Shown: piece after piece, positions 1 through 8,994 of the stretch | Layout of the letters: each line of letters starts with the position of its first letter | How positions within the stretch are numbered: position 1 is the first letter of the stretch | Assembly (NCBI GenBank): GCA_902624765.1 | Contig: CACNYO010000004.1 | Coordinates: forward strand, 1 to 58,341 | Direction of reading: 5' to 3' | Source of the DNA: an uncultured SAR86 cluster bacterium | GTDB taxonomy: Bacteria; Pseudomonadota; Gammaproteobacteria; Magnimaribacterales; AG-339-G14 | DNA: 58,341 nucleotides | Notes under the pieces: model-generated | What the model saw: only the letters and a program-made list of their open reading frames with translations | The model's database searches: none | Told to the model about the DNA's origin: nothing | Program-made: the position numbers and the translations under genes

Positions 1-2
1 CT

Positions 3-1217
3 AGCGCACCACGATCCATATGGTTGCTTGCTATAGCTTTGGCATTTGTGGGAGCTGGACAATCAACGATGTTTATCTTGATCCCTCCGGAAGTGAGGAA
101 TTTAGGTTTTAATGAATTTCAAGTTGGACTCATTTTTTCTATTTCAGCAGTTGCCTGGATGGTATCAAGTCCAGTTTGGGGAGACTTGAGTGATAAGTTT
201 GGAAGGCATTGGATTTTTCTTATTGGAATGATTGGCTTTGCAATTTCTCTCATTTTGATGACGACACTAATTGAATCTGCAAGACAATTACTCATCCCTC
301 TTTATCTTGTCTTGCCTTTGTTGATATTAACAAGATTGATTAATGGGCTTTTTGGAAGTGCAGTTAGACCTGCAGCAGGGGGACGTATTGCAGATATTAC
401 TACTCCTGATCTCAGAACGGCAGGATTTGCTCGTTTTGATGCTGGCTGGCAATTTGGAGTGATAGTGGGACCAATTTTTGTCGGACTAGTATTGTGGTTG
501 AGTGCTGGAGACTTTTCCCTCCCGTTTCTTATTATTGGATTAGCGGGTCTAATTGCCGGGTATTTGAACTTCAGGTTGATGAAAAATTCACATGTAGATT
601 CAGAAATAGATGTAAATGTTAAAAAGATTAATTACTTTGATGAAAGAATCTGGCCCTCTATGTTTGTAGCTGCTTTTATGGGAATGTCCAATGCGACAAT
701 GGTTTTAACAGCATCTTTATATTTTCAAGATCTTAGTCCAGAAATTGACAATATCTATCCATACGTAGCATTTGGGTTTTCTTTGATAGCTATCTCAGGT
801 CTTTTCACTCAATTATTTCTAGTCGATAGATTGAGACTTTCTCCCTATTTCCTGCTACGAGTAGGACCTCTAATAATGCTAATTTCTTTCTTGGGTATAG
901 CTTTTGCAGCAAATATCAACATTTTGTTTCTCTATTTAACTTTACACGGAGTGGGTTCAGCCTTAACTCGTTCTGGAAATGTTGCTCAACTATCATTATC
1001 AGTTAATAAAAATGAACAAGGTCTAATTAATGGATTATTAGGAGGTGTAATGCCACTAGGACATCTCCTTACTCCAATAATTACAATGCCTTTGTATATG
1101 ATAAAACCAAATTTTCCATTCATATTTATTGCCATTCTATCTGTACTCATTATTATGTTTATTAACTTATCTAAAAAGTTTACGAATAAGCTTCACACAG
1201 GAGAATTAAATGTTTGA
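3..1217 (+). CDS. MFS transporter (5' end outside the window)
   Basis: Membrane protein of the major facilitator superfamily, with about twelve hydrophobic segments separated by short polar loops. The loop after the second helix carries a motif A-like stretch (WGDLSDKFGR), typical of proton-coupled drug or metabolite exporters. The reading frame stays open to the left edge, and the residues before the TTG at position 24 read SAPRSIW. The true start is therefore probably outside the window and the gene is partial. Its end overlaps the SDR gene by 8 bases, so the two are likely co-transcribed. The substrate cannot be told from sequence. Confidence 0.85.
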   Translation, partial: SAPRSIWLLAIALAFVGAGQSTMFILIPPEVRNLGFNEFQVGLIFSISAVAWMVSSPVWGDLSDKFGRHWIFLIGMIGFAISLILMTTLIESARQLLIPLYLVLPLLILTRLINGLFGSAVRPAAGGRIADITTPDLRTAGFARFDAGWQFGVIVGPIFVGLVLWLSAGDFSLPFLIIGLAGLIAGYLNFRLMKNSHVDSEIDVNVKKINYFDERIWPSMFVAAFMGMSNATMVLTASLYFQDLSPEIDNIYPYVAFGFSLIAISGLFTQLFLVDRLRLSPYFLLRVGPLIMLISFLGIAFAANINILFLYLTLHGVGSALTRSGNVAQLSLSVNKNEQGLINGLLGGVMPLGHLLTPIITMPLYMIKPNFPFIFIAILSVLIIMFINLSKKFTNKLHTGELNV

Positions 1218-2103
1218 TAAAAATGTATTAAAAGGAAAAAGAATCTTAGTTACCGGAGGAGGCTCAGGTTTAGGAAAAGAGATGTCTAGGCATTTTGTTA
1301 AACACGGGGCAGAAGTGTATATATGTGGAAGAAGAGAAAATGTTCTTAAGGAAGCTGCTGAAGAAATCATGTCTGAACACGGAGGAAAGGTTAATTACTT
1401 TCCATTAGATATCAGAGATTCTATGTCCATAGAGGAAAATATTGAAAATGTATTTAATGAGGGACCATTAGATGGTCTTATAAATAATGCTGCAGGAAAT
1501 TTTATATCTCGAACTAAAGATTTGTCTCCAAACGGTTTTAATGCCATAGCATCTATTGTTTTTCACGGAACTTTTTACATAACAAATGCTGTAGGTAAGA
1601 GATGGATAGAACTTGGACATAAAGGCAGTATTGTGTCGATTTTAGCTACTTGGGTTTGGACAGGATCTCCTTTTGTTGTTCCGTCTGCTATGTCGAAGTC
1701 GGGAATTAACGCAATGACAAAGTCATTAGCTGTCGAGTGGGGACCTCACGGAATTAGATTGAATTCTATTGCTCCAGGTCCGTTTCCAACAGAAGGAGCA
1801 TGGGCAAGATTAATGCCTCAAACAGGAGACAAGAAAACTGATATTTCTGAGGATGCTGAAAGAAGTAACGTTCCATTAGGAAGAGTTGGCAAAATGGATG
1901 AACTTGGGAATTTAGCAACATTTTTAATGGCTGATGGTTGTGAATATCTCACAGGTCAAACAATAGCTATTGATGGAGCGCAATACATTACTGGAGGAGG
2001 CACTTTCTCAATGATGAGTTCTTTTAAGGATGAGGATTGGGAAGCTATAAAAAATACAATTAAAGGTTCTAACGAGAAAGACAAGAAACAAAGAACTGTT
2101 TAG
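1210..2103 (+). CDS. SDR oxidoreductase, 2,4-dienoyl-CoA reductase-like
   Basis: Short-chain dehydrogenase of 297 residues. The NADP(H)-binding motif TGGGSGLG is at residues 15-22 and NNAAGN at 92-97. The region FVVPSAMSKSG followed by APGPFPTEGAW matches the mitochondrial and bacterial 2,4-dienoyl-CoA reductase branch, which uses a displaced Tyr plus Ser and Lys instead of YxxxK. Ser159 and Lys163 are present, but the residue 11 before Ser159, where human DECR1 has its catalytic Tyr199, is Trp148. The likely role is reduction of unsaturated acyl-CoA in beta-oxidation, unless the Trp has changed the chemistry. It overlaps the MFS gene and precedes an aldehyde dehydrogenase. Confidence 0.85.
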   Translation: MFDKNVLKGKRILVTGGGSGLGKEMSRHFVKHGAEVYICGRRENVLKEAAEEIMSEHGGKVNYFPLDIRDSMSIEENIENVFNEGPLDGLINNAAGNFISRTKDLSPNGFNAIASIVFHGTFYITNAVGKRWIELGHKGSIVSILATWVWTGSPFVVPSAMSKSGINAMTKSLAVEWGPHGIRLNSIAPGPFPTEGAWARLMPQTGDKKTDISEDAERSNVPLGRVGKMDELGNLATFLMADGCEYLTGQTIAIDGAQYITGGGTFSMMSSFKDEDWEAIKNTIKGSNEKDKKQRTV

Positions 2104-2126
2104 AATTAGATTTTACGGGAGGAATA

Positions 2127-3578
2127 ATGACTGATTCAGTTTTCAATGAAATGAAAGAAGTTTTAGCTTTGCAAAAAAAAGCTCATATAGACGAAGGTCC
2201 AGCAAGCTATGAATTGCGTTTAGATAGATTGAATAGATTATCTGATATGTTAAAAAAATATTCAGATGAGATTGTCGATACTATCAGTGAAGATTACGGA
2301 ACAAGAGATAAAAATAGCACTTTCTTATCAGAAGTAATGTCTAGTTTAGGTAGCGTTGATTATTCAATTAAAAATCTAAAAAAATGGATGAAGTCAGAAA
2401 CTCGCCAATCAAATTCAAGCCAACCACTCGTTGCAAGATTAATGATGCGTCTATTAGGTGCAAAAACTGAAATTCAATATCAACCACTTGGAACGATCGG
2501 AATGATCAAGCCTTGGAATTTTCCAATAAATTTGATTATTTCTCCTATCGCACAAGCTTTTGCAGCAGGGAACAGAGTGATGATTAAACCCTCTGAAATA
2601 ACACCAAAAACATCTGAGCTTACAAAAAAAATGTTTAATGAGTTCTACGATAAAGCTGAGGTAGAAGTTTTTTTAGGCGGCCCCGATGTAGCTGAGGCTT
2701 TTGGAAACTTAGATTTTGATCATTTACTCTTTACTGGATCGACTAATAATGGAAGGAAAGTCATGCAGTCTGCAGCAGGAAACCTTGTGCCGGTAACTTT
2801 AGAGTTGGGCGGTAAATCTCCAGTTATTATGGATGAAACTGCAGATGTATCATTATCTGCTACAAGATTAATGCGAGGCAAAACAATGAACGCGGGTCAG
2901 ATCTGTATTGCTCCTGATTATATGATGATGCCAAAAGGAAAAGTCGATGAATTTATAGACGAGAGTACTAAAGCTGTTTCAGAAATGTTTCCTGATATGA
3001 AATATAACGAACACTACACGTCAATTGTAAATCAGAGACACTTTGAAAGGATTAATGGTCTCATTGAAGATGCTAAAGAAAAGGGTGCCGAGATAAAAAC
3101 AATCAACCCTGCTGGCGAAGATTTTGAGCAACAGGAAGGACATAAAATTCCGCCAACTTTTGTTTTAAATCCTACCGATGATATGAAAATTATGCAGGAA
3201 GAGATATTTGGACCTGTTATGCCGATAAAAGAGTATGAAGATATCGATGAAACAATAAGCTATGTTAATTCCAAACCCAGACCTCTAGCGCTTTACTATT
3301 TTGGTAAAAATAAAGATACGCAAAATAAAATTCTTAATAGAACTACATCAGGTGGAGCAACAATTAATGATGTTGTATGGCACTATGGTCAAGAGGATAT
3401 GCCATTTGGTGGAGTAGGAGATAGTGGAATTGGTTCGTATCATGGACACGAAGGATTTAAAAGATTCAGTCATCAAAAATCAGTTCTGACTCAGTTTAGT
3501 TCAGATTTATTAAAGAACATGATGCCTCCTTATAAAGGTAAGATGTTTGAATCAGCCAAAAAAAACGCTCTTAAATAA
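2127..3578 (+). CDS. Aldehyde dehydrogenase, coniferyl-aldehyde-dehydrogenase type
   Basis: NAD(P)-dependent aldehyde dehydrogenase of 483 residues. The oxyanion Asn is in KPWNFP (Asn131), the general base is Glu226 in ELGGK, and the nucleophile is Cys260 in GQICIAPDY, a signature of the coniferyl aldehyde dehydrogenase (CalB) branch. The C-terminal region has the PFGGVGDSGIG stretch of the family. A GGGAGGA-like ribosome site (ACGGGAGGA) lies just before the ATG. The gene follows the SDR by 23 bases, so MFS, SDR and ALDH probably form one unit acting on aldehydes or acyl intermediates. The exact substrate is unknown. Confidence 0.88.
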   Translation: MTDSVFNEMKEVLALQKKAHIDEGPASYELRLDRLNRLSDMLKKYSDEIVDTISEDYGTRDKNSTFLSEVMSSLGSVDYSIKNLKKWMKSETRQSNSSQPLVARLMMRLLGAKTEIQYQPLGTIGMIKPWNFPINLIISPIAQAFAAGNRVMIKPSEITPKTSELTKKMFNEFYDKAEVEVFLGGPDVAEAFGNLDFDHLLFTGSTNNGRKVMQSAAGNLVPVTLELGGKSPVIMDETADVSLSATRLMRGKTMNAGQICIAPDYMMMPKGKVDEFIDESTKAVSEMFPDMKYNEHYTSIVNQRHFERINGLIEDAKEKGAEIKTINPAGEDFEQQEGHKIPPTFVLNPTDDMKIMQEEIFGPVMPIKEYEDIDETISYVNSKPRPLALYYFGKNKDTQNKILNRTTSGGATINDVVWHYGQEDMPFGGVGDSGIGSYHGHEGFKRFSHQKSVLTQFSSDLLKNMMPPYKGKMFESAKKNALK

Positions 3579-3584
3579 AATCTA

Positions 3585-4817
3585 TTGAGACAAAACCTTC
3601 CTTTTTTTATTGCTTTAAGATATTTCAATTCTAAAAAGGAAGGATTTCTATCCTTTGTATCTAAATTAACCCTAGGTTCTGTGTCTCTTGGAGTCGCAGT
3701 TCTTATAATAGTTTCTTCAGTTTTTAATGGGTTTGAAAAAGAATTAAAAGAGAAGATATTAAATTCCATTCCACATGGAAATCTTTATGGCTACTCTTCA
3801 ATTTCTAATCCATATGAAATTATTGATTCTCTTTCAGGTATGGATAGACTTGAAGGAGCTGCTCCTTACATTGAAACTCAGTCTCTTATTGGCTCAAAAT
3901 CAAAATTAAAAGGAACGCTTGTATTTGGAGTTAATCCTACTTACGAGTCAAAAGTATCTAATGTTCCAAATAATATGTTCGTAGGATCCTTTGATGATTT
4001 AAGGCAAGGTAGTTTTAATTTAATTCTTGGAGATTTATTAGCTAGACAATTATCTGTAACAGTTGGAGATAAAGTAACTTTACTCTTACCAAATCCTAGA
4101 GTCTCTTTAACAGGAATTTATCCAAAGATGAAAGTTTTTTCTATTTCTGGAATTTATAGTATGGGATCAAATGATTTAGATTCAAATTATGCTTTCATAA
4201 ATATTGATGATGCATCAATGCTTCTTTCATTGTCAGGAAATGTGACAGGCGTGAGATTGAAATTTGATAACCTTTTTGATGCTCCAGATTTAACCTATGA
4301 AGCTCTTATGGTGGCTCAAAATTATTCACAACAACCTCTTAGAGTAAATGATTGGAGCTCTCAGTTTGGAACCCTTTGGAGGGCCGTAGGTATGGAGAGA
4401 AGCCTAGTTTTTTTACTCACGAGCTTAATCATAGTTATTGCTGCCTTTAATGTAGTTGCAATGTTAATGATGATGCTAAATGAGAAAAAAGAACAAATAG
4501 CTATATTAAAAACAGTAGGTATGAGCGAAAGGAAAATTATTCAAATATTTTTGTATCTTGGCTTGATAATTTCATTTTGGGGAATATTTATTGGTACAGT
4601 TTTAGGACTGTTAGTATCTTTTTTTATTGCGTCATCATATTTCGATATTATTATTTCTGGATATTTGGAATGGTATTTCATAAGTTATCTTCCAACGGAC
4701 CTAAGAATTGAATGGATTCTATCAATCATTCTTGGATCATTATTCATCACATCATTTGCAAGTATTTATCCTGCTAGATCTGCTTCAAGAGTCATCCCTG
4801 CCAAAATATTAAGATAA
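3585..4817 (+). CDS. lolC: Lipoprotein-releasing permease, LolC/LolE family
   Basis: Inner-membrane permease of the LolCDE lipoprotein sorting system, 410 residues. It has one hydrophobic helix near residues 20-45, a large periplasmic domain, and three C-terminal helices near 270-295, 325-350 and 375-400, with the family motif ALRYF at the N terminus and a final YPARSASRVIPAKILR. The start is TTG, 6 bases after the ALDH stop. The downstream ATPase overlaps it (TAATG). Only one permease gene accompanies lolD, so it may act as a homodimer like LolF. Whether it is closer to LolC or LolE cannot be decided by eye. Confidence 0.88.
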   Translation: MRQNLPFFIALRYFNSKKEGFLSFVSKLTLGSVSLGVAVLIIVSSVFNGFEKELKEKILNSIPHGNLYGYSSISNPYEIIDSLSGMDRLEGAAPYIETQSLIGSKSKLKGTLVFGVNPTYESKVSNVPNNMFVGSFDDLRQGSFNLILGDLLARQLSVTVGDKVTLLLPNPRVSLTGIYPKMKVFSISGIYSMGSNDLDSNYAFINIDDASMLLSLSGNVTGVRLKFDNLFDAPDLTYEALMVAQNYSQQPLRVNDWSSQFGTLWRAVGMERSLVFLLTSLIIVIAAFNVVAMLMMMLNEKKEQIAILKTVGMSERKIIQIFLYLGLIISFWGIFIGTVLGLLVSFFIASSYFDIIISGYLEWYFISYLPTDLRIEWILSIILGSLFITSFASIYPARSASRVIPAKILR

Positions 4818-5488
4818 TGAGCTTAGTTATATTGAAAGAAATCGGAAAAGATTTTAATACTGGTGTTAATACAATCTCTCCTTTGAATAGTATTAATCTT
4901 GAGATTAAGAAGAATGATAAGTTAATTATTTATGGGAAATCAGGTTCAGGAAAAACAACACTTTTAAACATTTTAAGTACTTTAGAAATTCCTTCAAAGG
5001 GCTCAATGGTATTTTCAAACGAACCTATAGAATCTTTATCAGACAAAGATCTTTCAAATTTAAGATTAAATGATATTGGTGTAGTTTTTCAATCTCACCA
5101 TTTATTAGATGAATTTTCTCTATATGAAAATATCATTCTTCCAGGATCTATTAATCAAGATTTAGATAAAGACTTTGCGCACTTTCTAATTGAAAAATTA
5201 AAAATTTCAGATAGAAAAAATCACCTACCGGATCAACTTTCTGGAGGTGAAAGACAAAGATGCGCAATCGCAAGAGCATTAATCAATAAACCAAAATTAT
5301 TAGTAATGGATGAGCCTACTGGCGACTTAGATAGAAATACTTCAGATGAGGTTATGGAATTGATAGATAATGTGTTCAACGAGATTGATATTGCTGTCGT
5401 AATTGCAACTCATGATGAAAATTTAAAATTCATGCCAAAATCAAAATATTTGCTTGAACAGGGTAAGCTTAATTTAATACAAGGCTGA
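4817..5488 (+). CDS. lolD: Lipoprotein-releasing ABC ATPase LolD
   Basis: ABC ATPase of 223 residues that powers extraction of outer-membrane lipoproteins from the inner membrane. Walker A is GKSGSGKTT, followed by a Q-loop in VVFQSHHLL, the signature LSGGERQR, and Walker B LLVMDEPTGDLD. The FQSHHLLDEF stretch after the Q-loop and the length fit the LolD/MacB group. The ATG shares a base with the stop codon of the permease, which implies translational coupling. The next gene starts 42 bases downstream. Confidence 0.92.
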   Translation: MSLVILKEIGKDFNTGVNTISPLNSINLEIKKNDKLIIYGKSGSGKTTLLNILSTLEIPSKGSMVFSNEPIESLSDKDLSNLRLNDIGVVFQSHHLLDEFSLYENIILPGSINQDLDKDFAHFLIEKLKISDRKNHLPDQLSGGERQRCAIARALINKPKLLVMDEPTGDLDRNTSDEVMELIDNVFNEIDIAVVIATHDENLKFMPKSKYLLEQGKLNLIQG

Positions 5489-5530
5489 GATAAAATTCTT
5501 CTAAGAAGGTAAAATAACCTCTTTTACGGC

Positions 5531-8302
5531 ATGAAAAGCAACACTTCATATCTTGCACGTCTTTTTGGTTATGTTTCCTCTAGCATTCCATATTTTTTGA
5601 TTAGTTTTTTTGGATTTATATTATTTGCAGCAGCTCAAGTTGGGGCAGCAGAATGGCTCAGAAGAATTGTTGATTTCATTGAAAACCCAAATGAGACTGT
5701 TCAATTAATATTACCTTTAGCTTTGATAGCTATTGCCTTAGTAAGAGGAATTGGTTTTTATCTCTCCAATTTCTTTATGGCATTCATTTCAAATAAATTA
5801 ATTCATAATTTAAGGGTAGATTTATTCAAGTCATTAATTTCAATGCCAGTGAGCTTTTATGATAAATCCTCAAGCGGACATTTATTATCAAGAATAACTT
5901 TCAACGTCATGCAGGTAAGCAGCGCGGTAACTGACGCAGTTAAAATTATTATCAGAGAAGGTCTTATAGTAATAGGTCTGCTAGGTTATTTAATTTATTT
6001 GAATTGGAAATTAACTTTAGTATTGATAATTGCAGCTCCTTTGATTGGATTCATTGTCTCCATTGCCGGAAAAAGATTAAGACGTCTTAGTAAAAAAATT
6101 CAATCTGCCATGGGAGACGTAACTCATGTTAGTTCTGAATCTATAAATGCTCATAAAGAATTAAAAATATTTGGCAACGAAAATCTTGAGATCGATAAAT
6201 TTAATGTAGCAAGTGATGCAAATAGAATTCAAAATTTAAAATTAGAATCAACAAATTCAATTGCTTCTCCACTAATTCAGCTAATTATTTCTTTAGCTTT
6301 AGCTTTGATTACATGGTTTGCTTTGGATCCATCTGTAATCACTTCAATGTCATCAGGAACTTTTATAGCTTTTTTTGGAAGCGCAGGAATGCTAGCAAAA
6401 CCTATCAGACAATTATCTTCTACAAACGTTATGTTCCAAAAAGGTATTGCAGCAGCAGAGGATATATTCAAGCAAATTGATGAGACACCCGAAATAGATG
6501 ATGGCTCAAAATCGATTAATGACTCAGAGGGAAGAATTAAATTTGATAATGTCTCTCTTAAATATCCAGGTTCAGGGGAATATTCACTTAAAAATATTAA
6601 TTTTGAGCTAGAAAAAGGATCAAATTTAGCCATTGTGGGAAGTTCAGGTGCAGGTAAAAGTAGCATAATCAACCTTATTCCTAGATTTTATGATGCTACG
6701 GAAGGAGGAATTTCTATAGATGGAATAAAGATTGAAGAACTTTCCTTAGAATCCTTAAGAGATCAAATCTCTTACGTAGGACAAGAGATCACTTTATTTA
6801 ACGATACAATTTTTAACAATATTTTTTATGGAGACATTGATACCAAGGAAGAAGAAGTCTATGAAGCTGCAAAAAAAGCTAATGCTCACCAATTCATTGA
6901 ATCTTTTCCTGATGGATATAAAACAGTCATTGGAGATAATGGAACATTGCTATCGGGAGGACAAAAACAAAGGATTGCCATCGCTAGAGCTATTTTAAAA
7001 AATTCTCCATTTTTAATACTAGATGAAGCGACTTCTGCTTTAGATTCTGAATCTGAAAGATTAATAACGGATGCCATAGCTAATTTAAAAGAAGGAAAAA
7101 CAACAATTACTATTGCCCATAGACTCTCTACCGTTGAACAAGCAGATGAAATTTTAGTTCTTCAAAATGGAGAGATCGTTGAAAGAGGTAAGCACAACCA
7201 ATTAATATTATCTGAGGGTCCTTATTTCCAACTATATAGGAATCAGTTTGACTTTGATGAGGAAACATTAAATATTGATTCTAAATCTAATACTGATCTC
7301 TTGGTAAACATAGAAACATCAAAATCCTACGTTTCTACTTTAGAAAGAGCATGGTACGAGAATAGCTTCTGGCCAAAACTTCTCATCCCTTTTTCTTGGA
7401 TATATCAATTTCTATTTAATAGGCAAAAAAGATATCAAATATCGAATTCATGGAAACCCAATCTTCTCACAATTGTTGTTGGCAACCTTACCGTCGGAGG
7501 AACTGGCAAAACTCCTATAATTATCTATCTTGCAAAATTGCTTAAAGAACAAGGTCTAAAACCAGGAATAATTTCTAGAGGTTATTTAAGTAAGTCTAAG
7601 TCCTATCCATTACTTCTTAAAACAGATACACCAATTGAAGATTCTGGAGATGAGCCAGCTATCATGTTTAGAAACTCACAATGTCCAGTAGTTATAGGGC
7701 CTAATAGAATTCAAGCTGCAAAATATCTTATGGAAAATACGGATAGTAATGTCATTTTAAGTGACGATGGTTTGCAGCATTTTTCGCTTGGACGAGATAT
7801 AGAAATATTAATGATTGATGGAAATAGAAAATTTGGAAATCAACTATTACTTCCTGCAGGACCACTTAGAGAACCAAAATCTAGGGTCAAAACAGTTGAT
7901 TTTATTATCAGCTCAAATAGAAAATGGTCATCTATTGCCAACTACGAAATGAAATATCGACCATTTAAATGGGTACATATGAAAAGCCAAAAAGAATATG
8001 ATATTTTTGATTGGCCTTTAAAAAAAGAAGTTAATGCAGTTGCAGGAATAGGCAACCCATCAAATTTTTTTAATTTATTAAAACAACTCGGATTCGAAAT
8101 CTCTGAATATGCTTTTCCTGATCATCATGACTTTCATAAAGTGGATTTTGAAATAATGGACAATCAACCAACAGTTATGACAGAAAAAGATGCAATTAAA
8201 TGTTCTTTTTTAGATCATACAAATTATTGGTACTTGAAGATAGAAGCCGACGTTTCTGATAATTTCAAAGAAGATTTCTTGGAAGAAATTAAATCAAAAT
8301 GA
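5531..8302 (+). CDS. msbA-lpxK: MsbA lipid A flippase fused to LpxK lipid A 4'-kinase
   Basis: A single uninterrupted reading frame of 923 residues. Residues 1-580 are a complete half-transporter of MsbA type: an ABC membrane domain with about six helices, Walker A GSSGAGKSS near 370, signature LSGGQKQR and Walker B FLILDEATSALD. A linker of about 25 residues follows. Residues from about 605 to 923 are LpxK, with ERAWYE at the usual LpxK start, P-loop GNLTVGGTGKTP near 651, SGDEP and DDGLQH near 745. In E. coli, msbA and lpxK are separate adjacent genes. Here no stop or credible new start separates them. The product would couple 4'-phosphorylation of lipid A precursor to lipid A-core flipping at the inner membrane. 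Confidence 0.9.
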   Translation: MKSNTSYLARLFGYVSSSIPYFLISFFGFILFAAAQVGAAEWLRRIVDFIENPNETVQLILPLALIAIALVRGIGFYLSNFFMAFISNKLIHNLRVDLFKSLISMPVSFYDKSSSGHLLSRITFNVMQVSSAVTDAVKIIIREGLIVIGLLGYLIYLNWKLTLVLIIAAPLIGFIVSIAGKRLRRLSKKIQSAMGDVTHVSSESINAHKELKIFGNENLEIDKFNVASDANRIQNLKLESTNSIASPLIQLIISLALALITWFALDPSVITSMSSGTFIAFFGSAGMLAKPIRQLSSTNVMFQKGIAAAEDIFKQIDETPEIDDGSKSINDSEGRIKFDNVSLKYPGSGEYSLKNINFELEKGSNLAIVGSSGAGKSSIINLIPRFYDATEGGISIDGIKIEELSLESLRDQISYVGQEITLFNDTIFNNIFYGDIDTKEEEVYEAAKKANAHQFIESFPDGYKTVIGDNGTLLSGGQKQRIAIARAILKNSPFLILDEATSALDSESERLITDAIANLKEGKTTITIAHRLSTVEQADEILVLQNGEIVERGKHNQLILSEGPYFQLYRNQFDFDEETLNIDSKSNTDLLVNIETSKSYVSTLERAWYENSFWPKLLIPFSWIYQFLFNRQKRYQISNSWKPNLLTIVVGNLTVGGTGKTPIIIYLAKLLKEQGLKPGIISRGYLSKSKSYPLLLKTDTPIEDSGDEPAIMFRNSQCPVVIGPNRIQAAKYLMENTDSNVILSDDGLQHFSLGRDIEILMIDGNRKFGNQLLLPAGPLREPKSRVKTVDFIISSNRKWSSIANYEMKYRPFKWVHMKSQKEYDIFDWPLKKEVNAVAGIGNPSNFFNLLKQLGFEISEYAFPDHHDFHKVDFEIMDNQPTVMTEKDAIKCSFLDHTNYWYLKIEADVSDNFKEDFLEEIKSK

Positions 8303-8994
8303 ATTATGTAGTTATCCCTGCTAGATGGTCCTCATCTAGACTACCTGGAAAACCGTTAATGAAAATTGGTAATAAACCAATGATTCAATGGGTTTATGAA
8401 TCTTGTGAAAAATCTAATGCAGATAAAATATTTGTAGCAACAGACTCTGAAAAGATAAGAGATCAGGTATTAGGATTCAAAGGTGAGGTGATTATGACTT
8501 CCTCTGACCACAATACTGGAACAGATAGAATTTCAGAGGCAATAACAAAAATTAATTGTCATGATGATGACTTAATAATAAATGTTCAAGGCGATGAACC
8601 ATTTATATCTTATAAAGATATCAATACATTGATTGAAAACTTTAAAGATGATTTCGAAATGGCAACTTTATACAAAACTCTCACAAAGGAAGATCAAAAA
8701 GACAAAAATACTGTGAAAATTAATGTTATTGACAATATTGCTACTTCCTTTTCAAGAGATTTTAAATCATCCAGTACCATTCATCATCATTTAGGAATAT
8801 ATGCTTACAGGTGTGACTTTTTAAAAAAATTCGTTAAATATTCTCAGACTGAAAACGAAATTCGTGAAAATTTAGAACAATTCAGAGCTTTAGATAATGG
8901 GCACCGAATAAAGGCATTTAAATCGTATTCTTTAAAAAGTTTTGGTATAGATACAGAAGAAGATTTAAACAGAGCTAATGAAATCGTTAAATAA
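8299..8994 (+). CDS. kdsB: 3-deoxy-manno-octulosonate cytidylyltransferase
   Basis: CMP-Kdo synthetase of 231 residues, which activates Kdo with CTP for lipopolysaccharide core synthesis in the cytoplasm. It begins with the nucleotidyltransferase motif VVIPARWSSSRLPGKPL and later has NVQGDEPFI, the conserved metal- and sugar-binding stretch, and a GIYAYR motif. It overlaps the LpxK part of the fusion by 4 bases (ATGA). It is slightly shorter than E. coli KdsB (248). The small Trm112-like gene often found between lpxK and kdsB is absent. Confidence 0.93.
   Translation: MNYVVIPARWSSSRLPGKPLMKIGNKPMIQWVYESCEKSNADKIFVATDSEKIRDQVLGFKGEVIMTSSDHNTGTDRISEAITKINCHDDDLIINVQGDEPFISYKDINTLIENFKDDFEMATLYKTLTKEDQKDKNTVKINVIDNIATSFSRDFKSSSTIHHHLGIYAYRCDFLKKFVKYSQTENEIRENLEQFRALDNGHRIKAFKSYSLKSFGIDTEEDLNRANEIVK

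Noticed and set aside
7300-7345. Separate start for lpxK inside the fusion
   Set aside because: The only candidate is a TTG without a recognisable ribosome site, and no stop codon breaks the frame from msbA.
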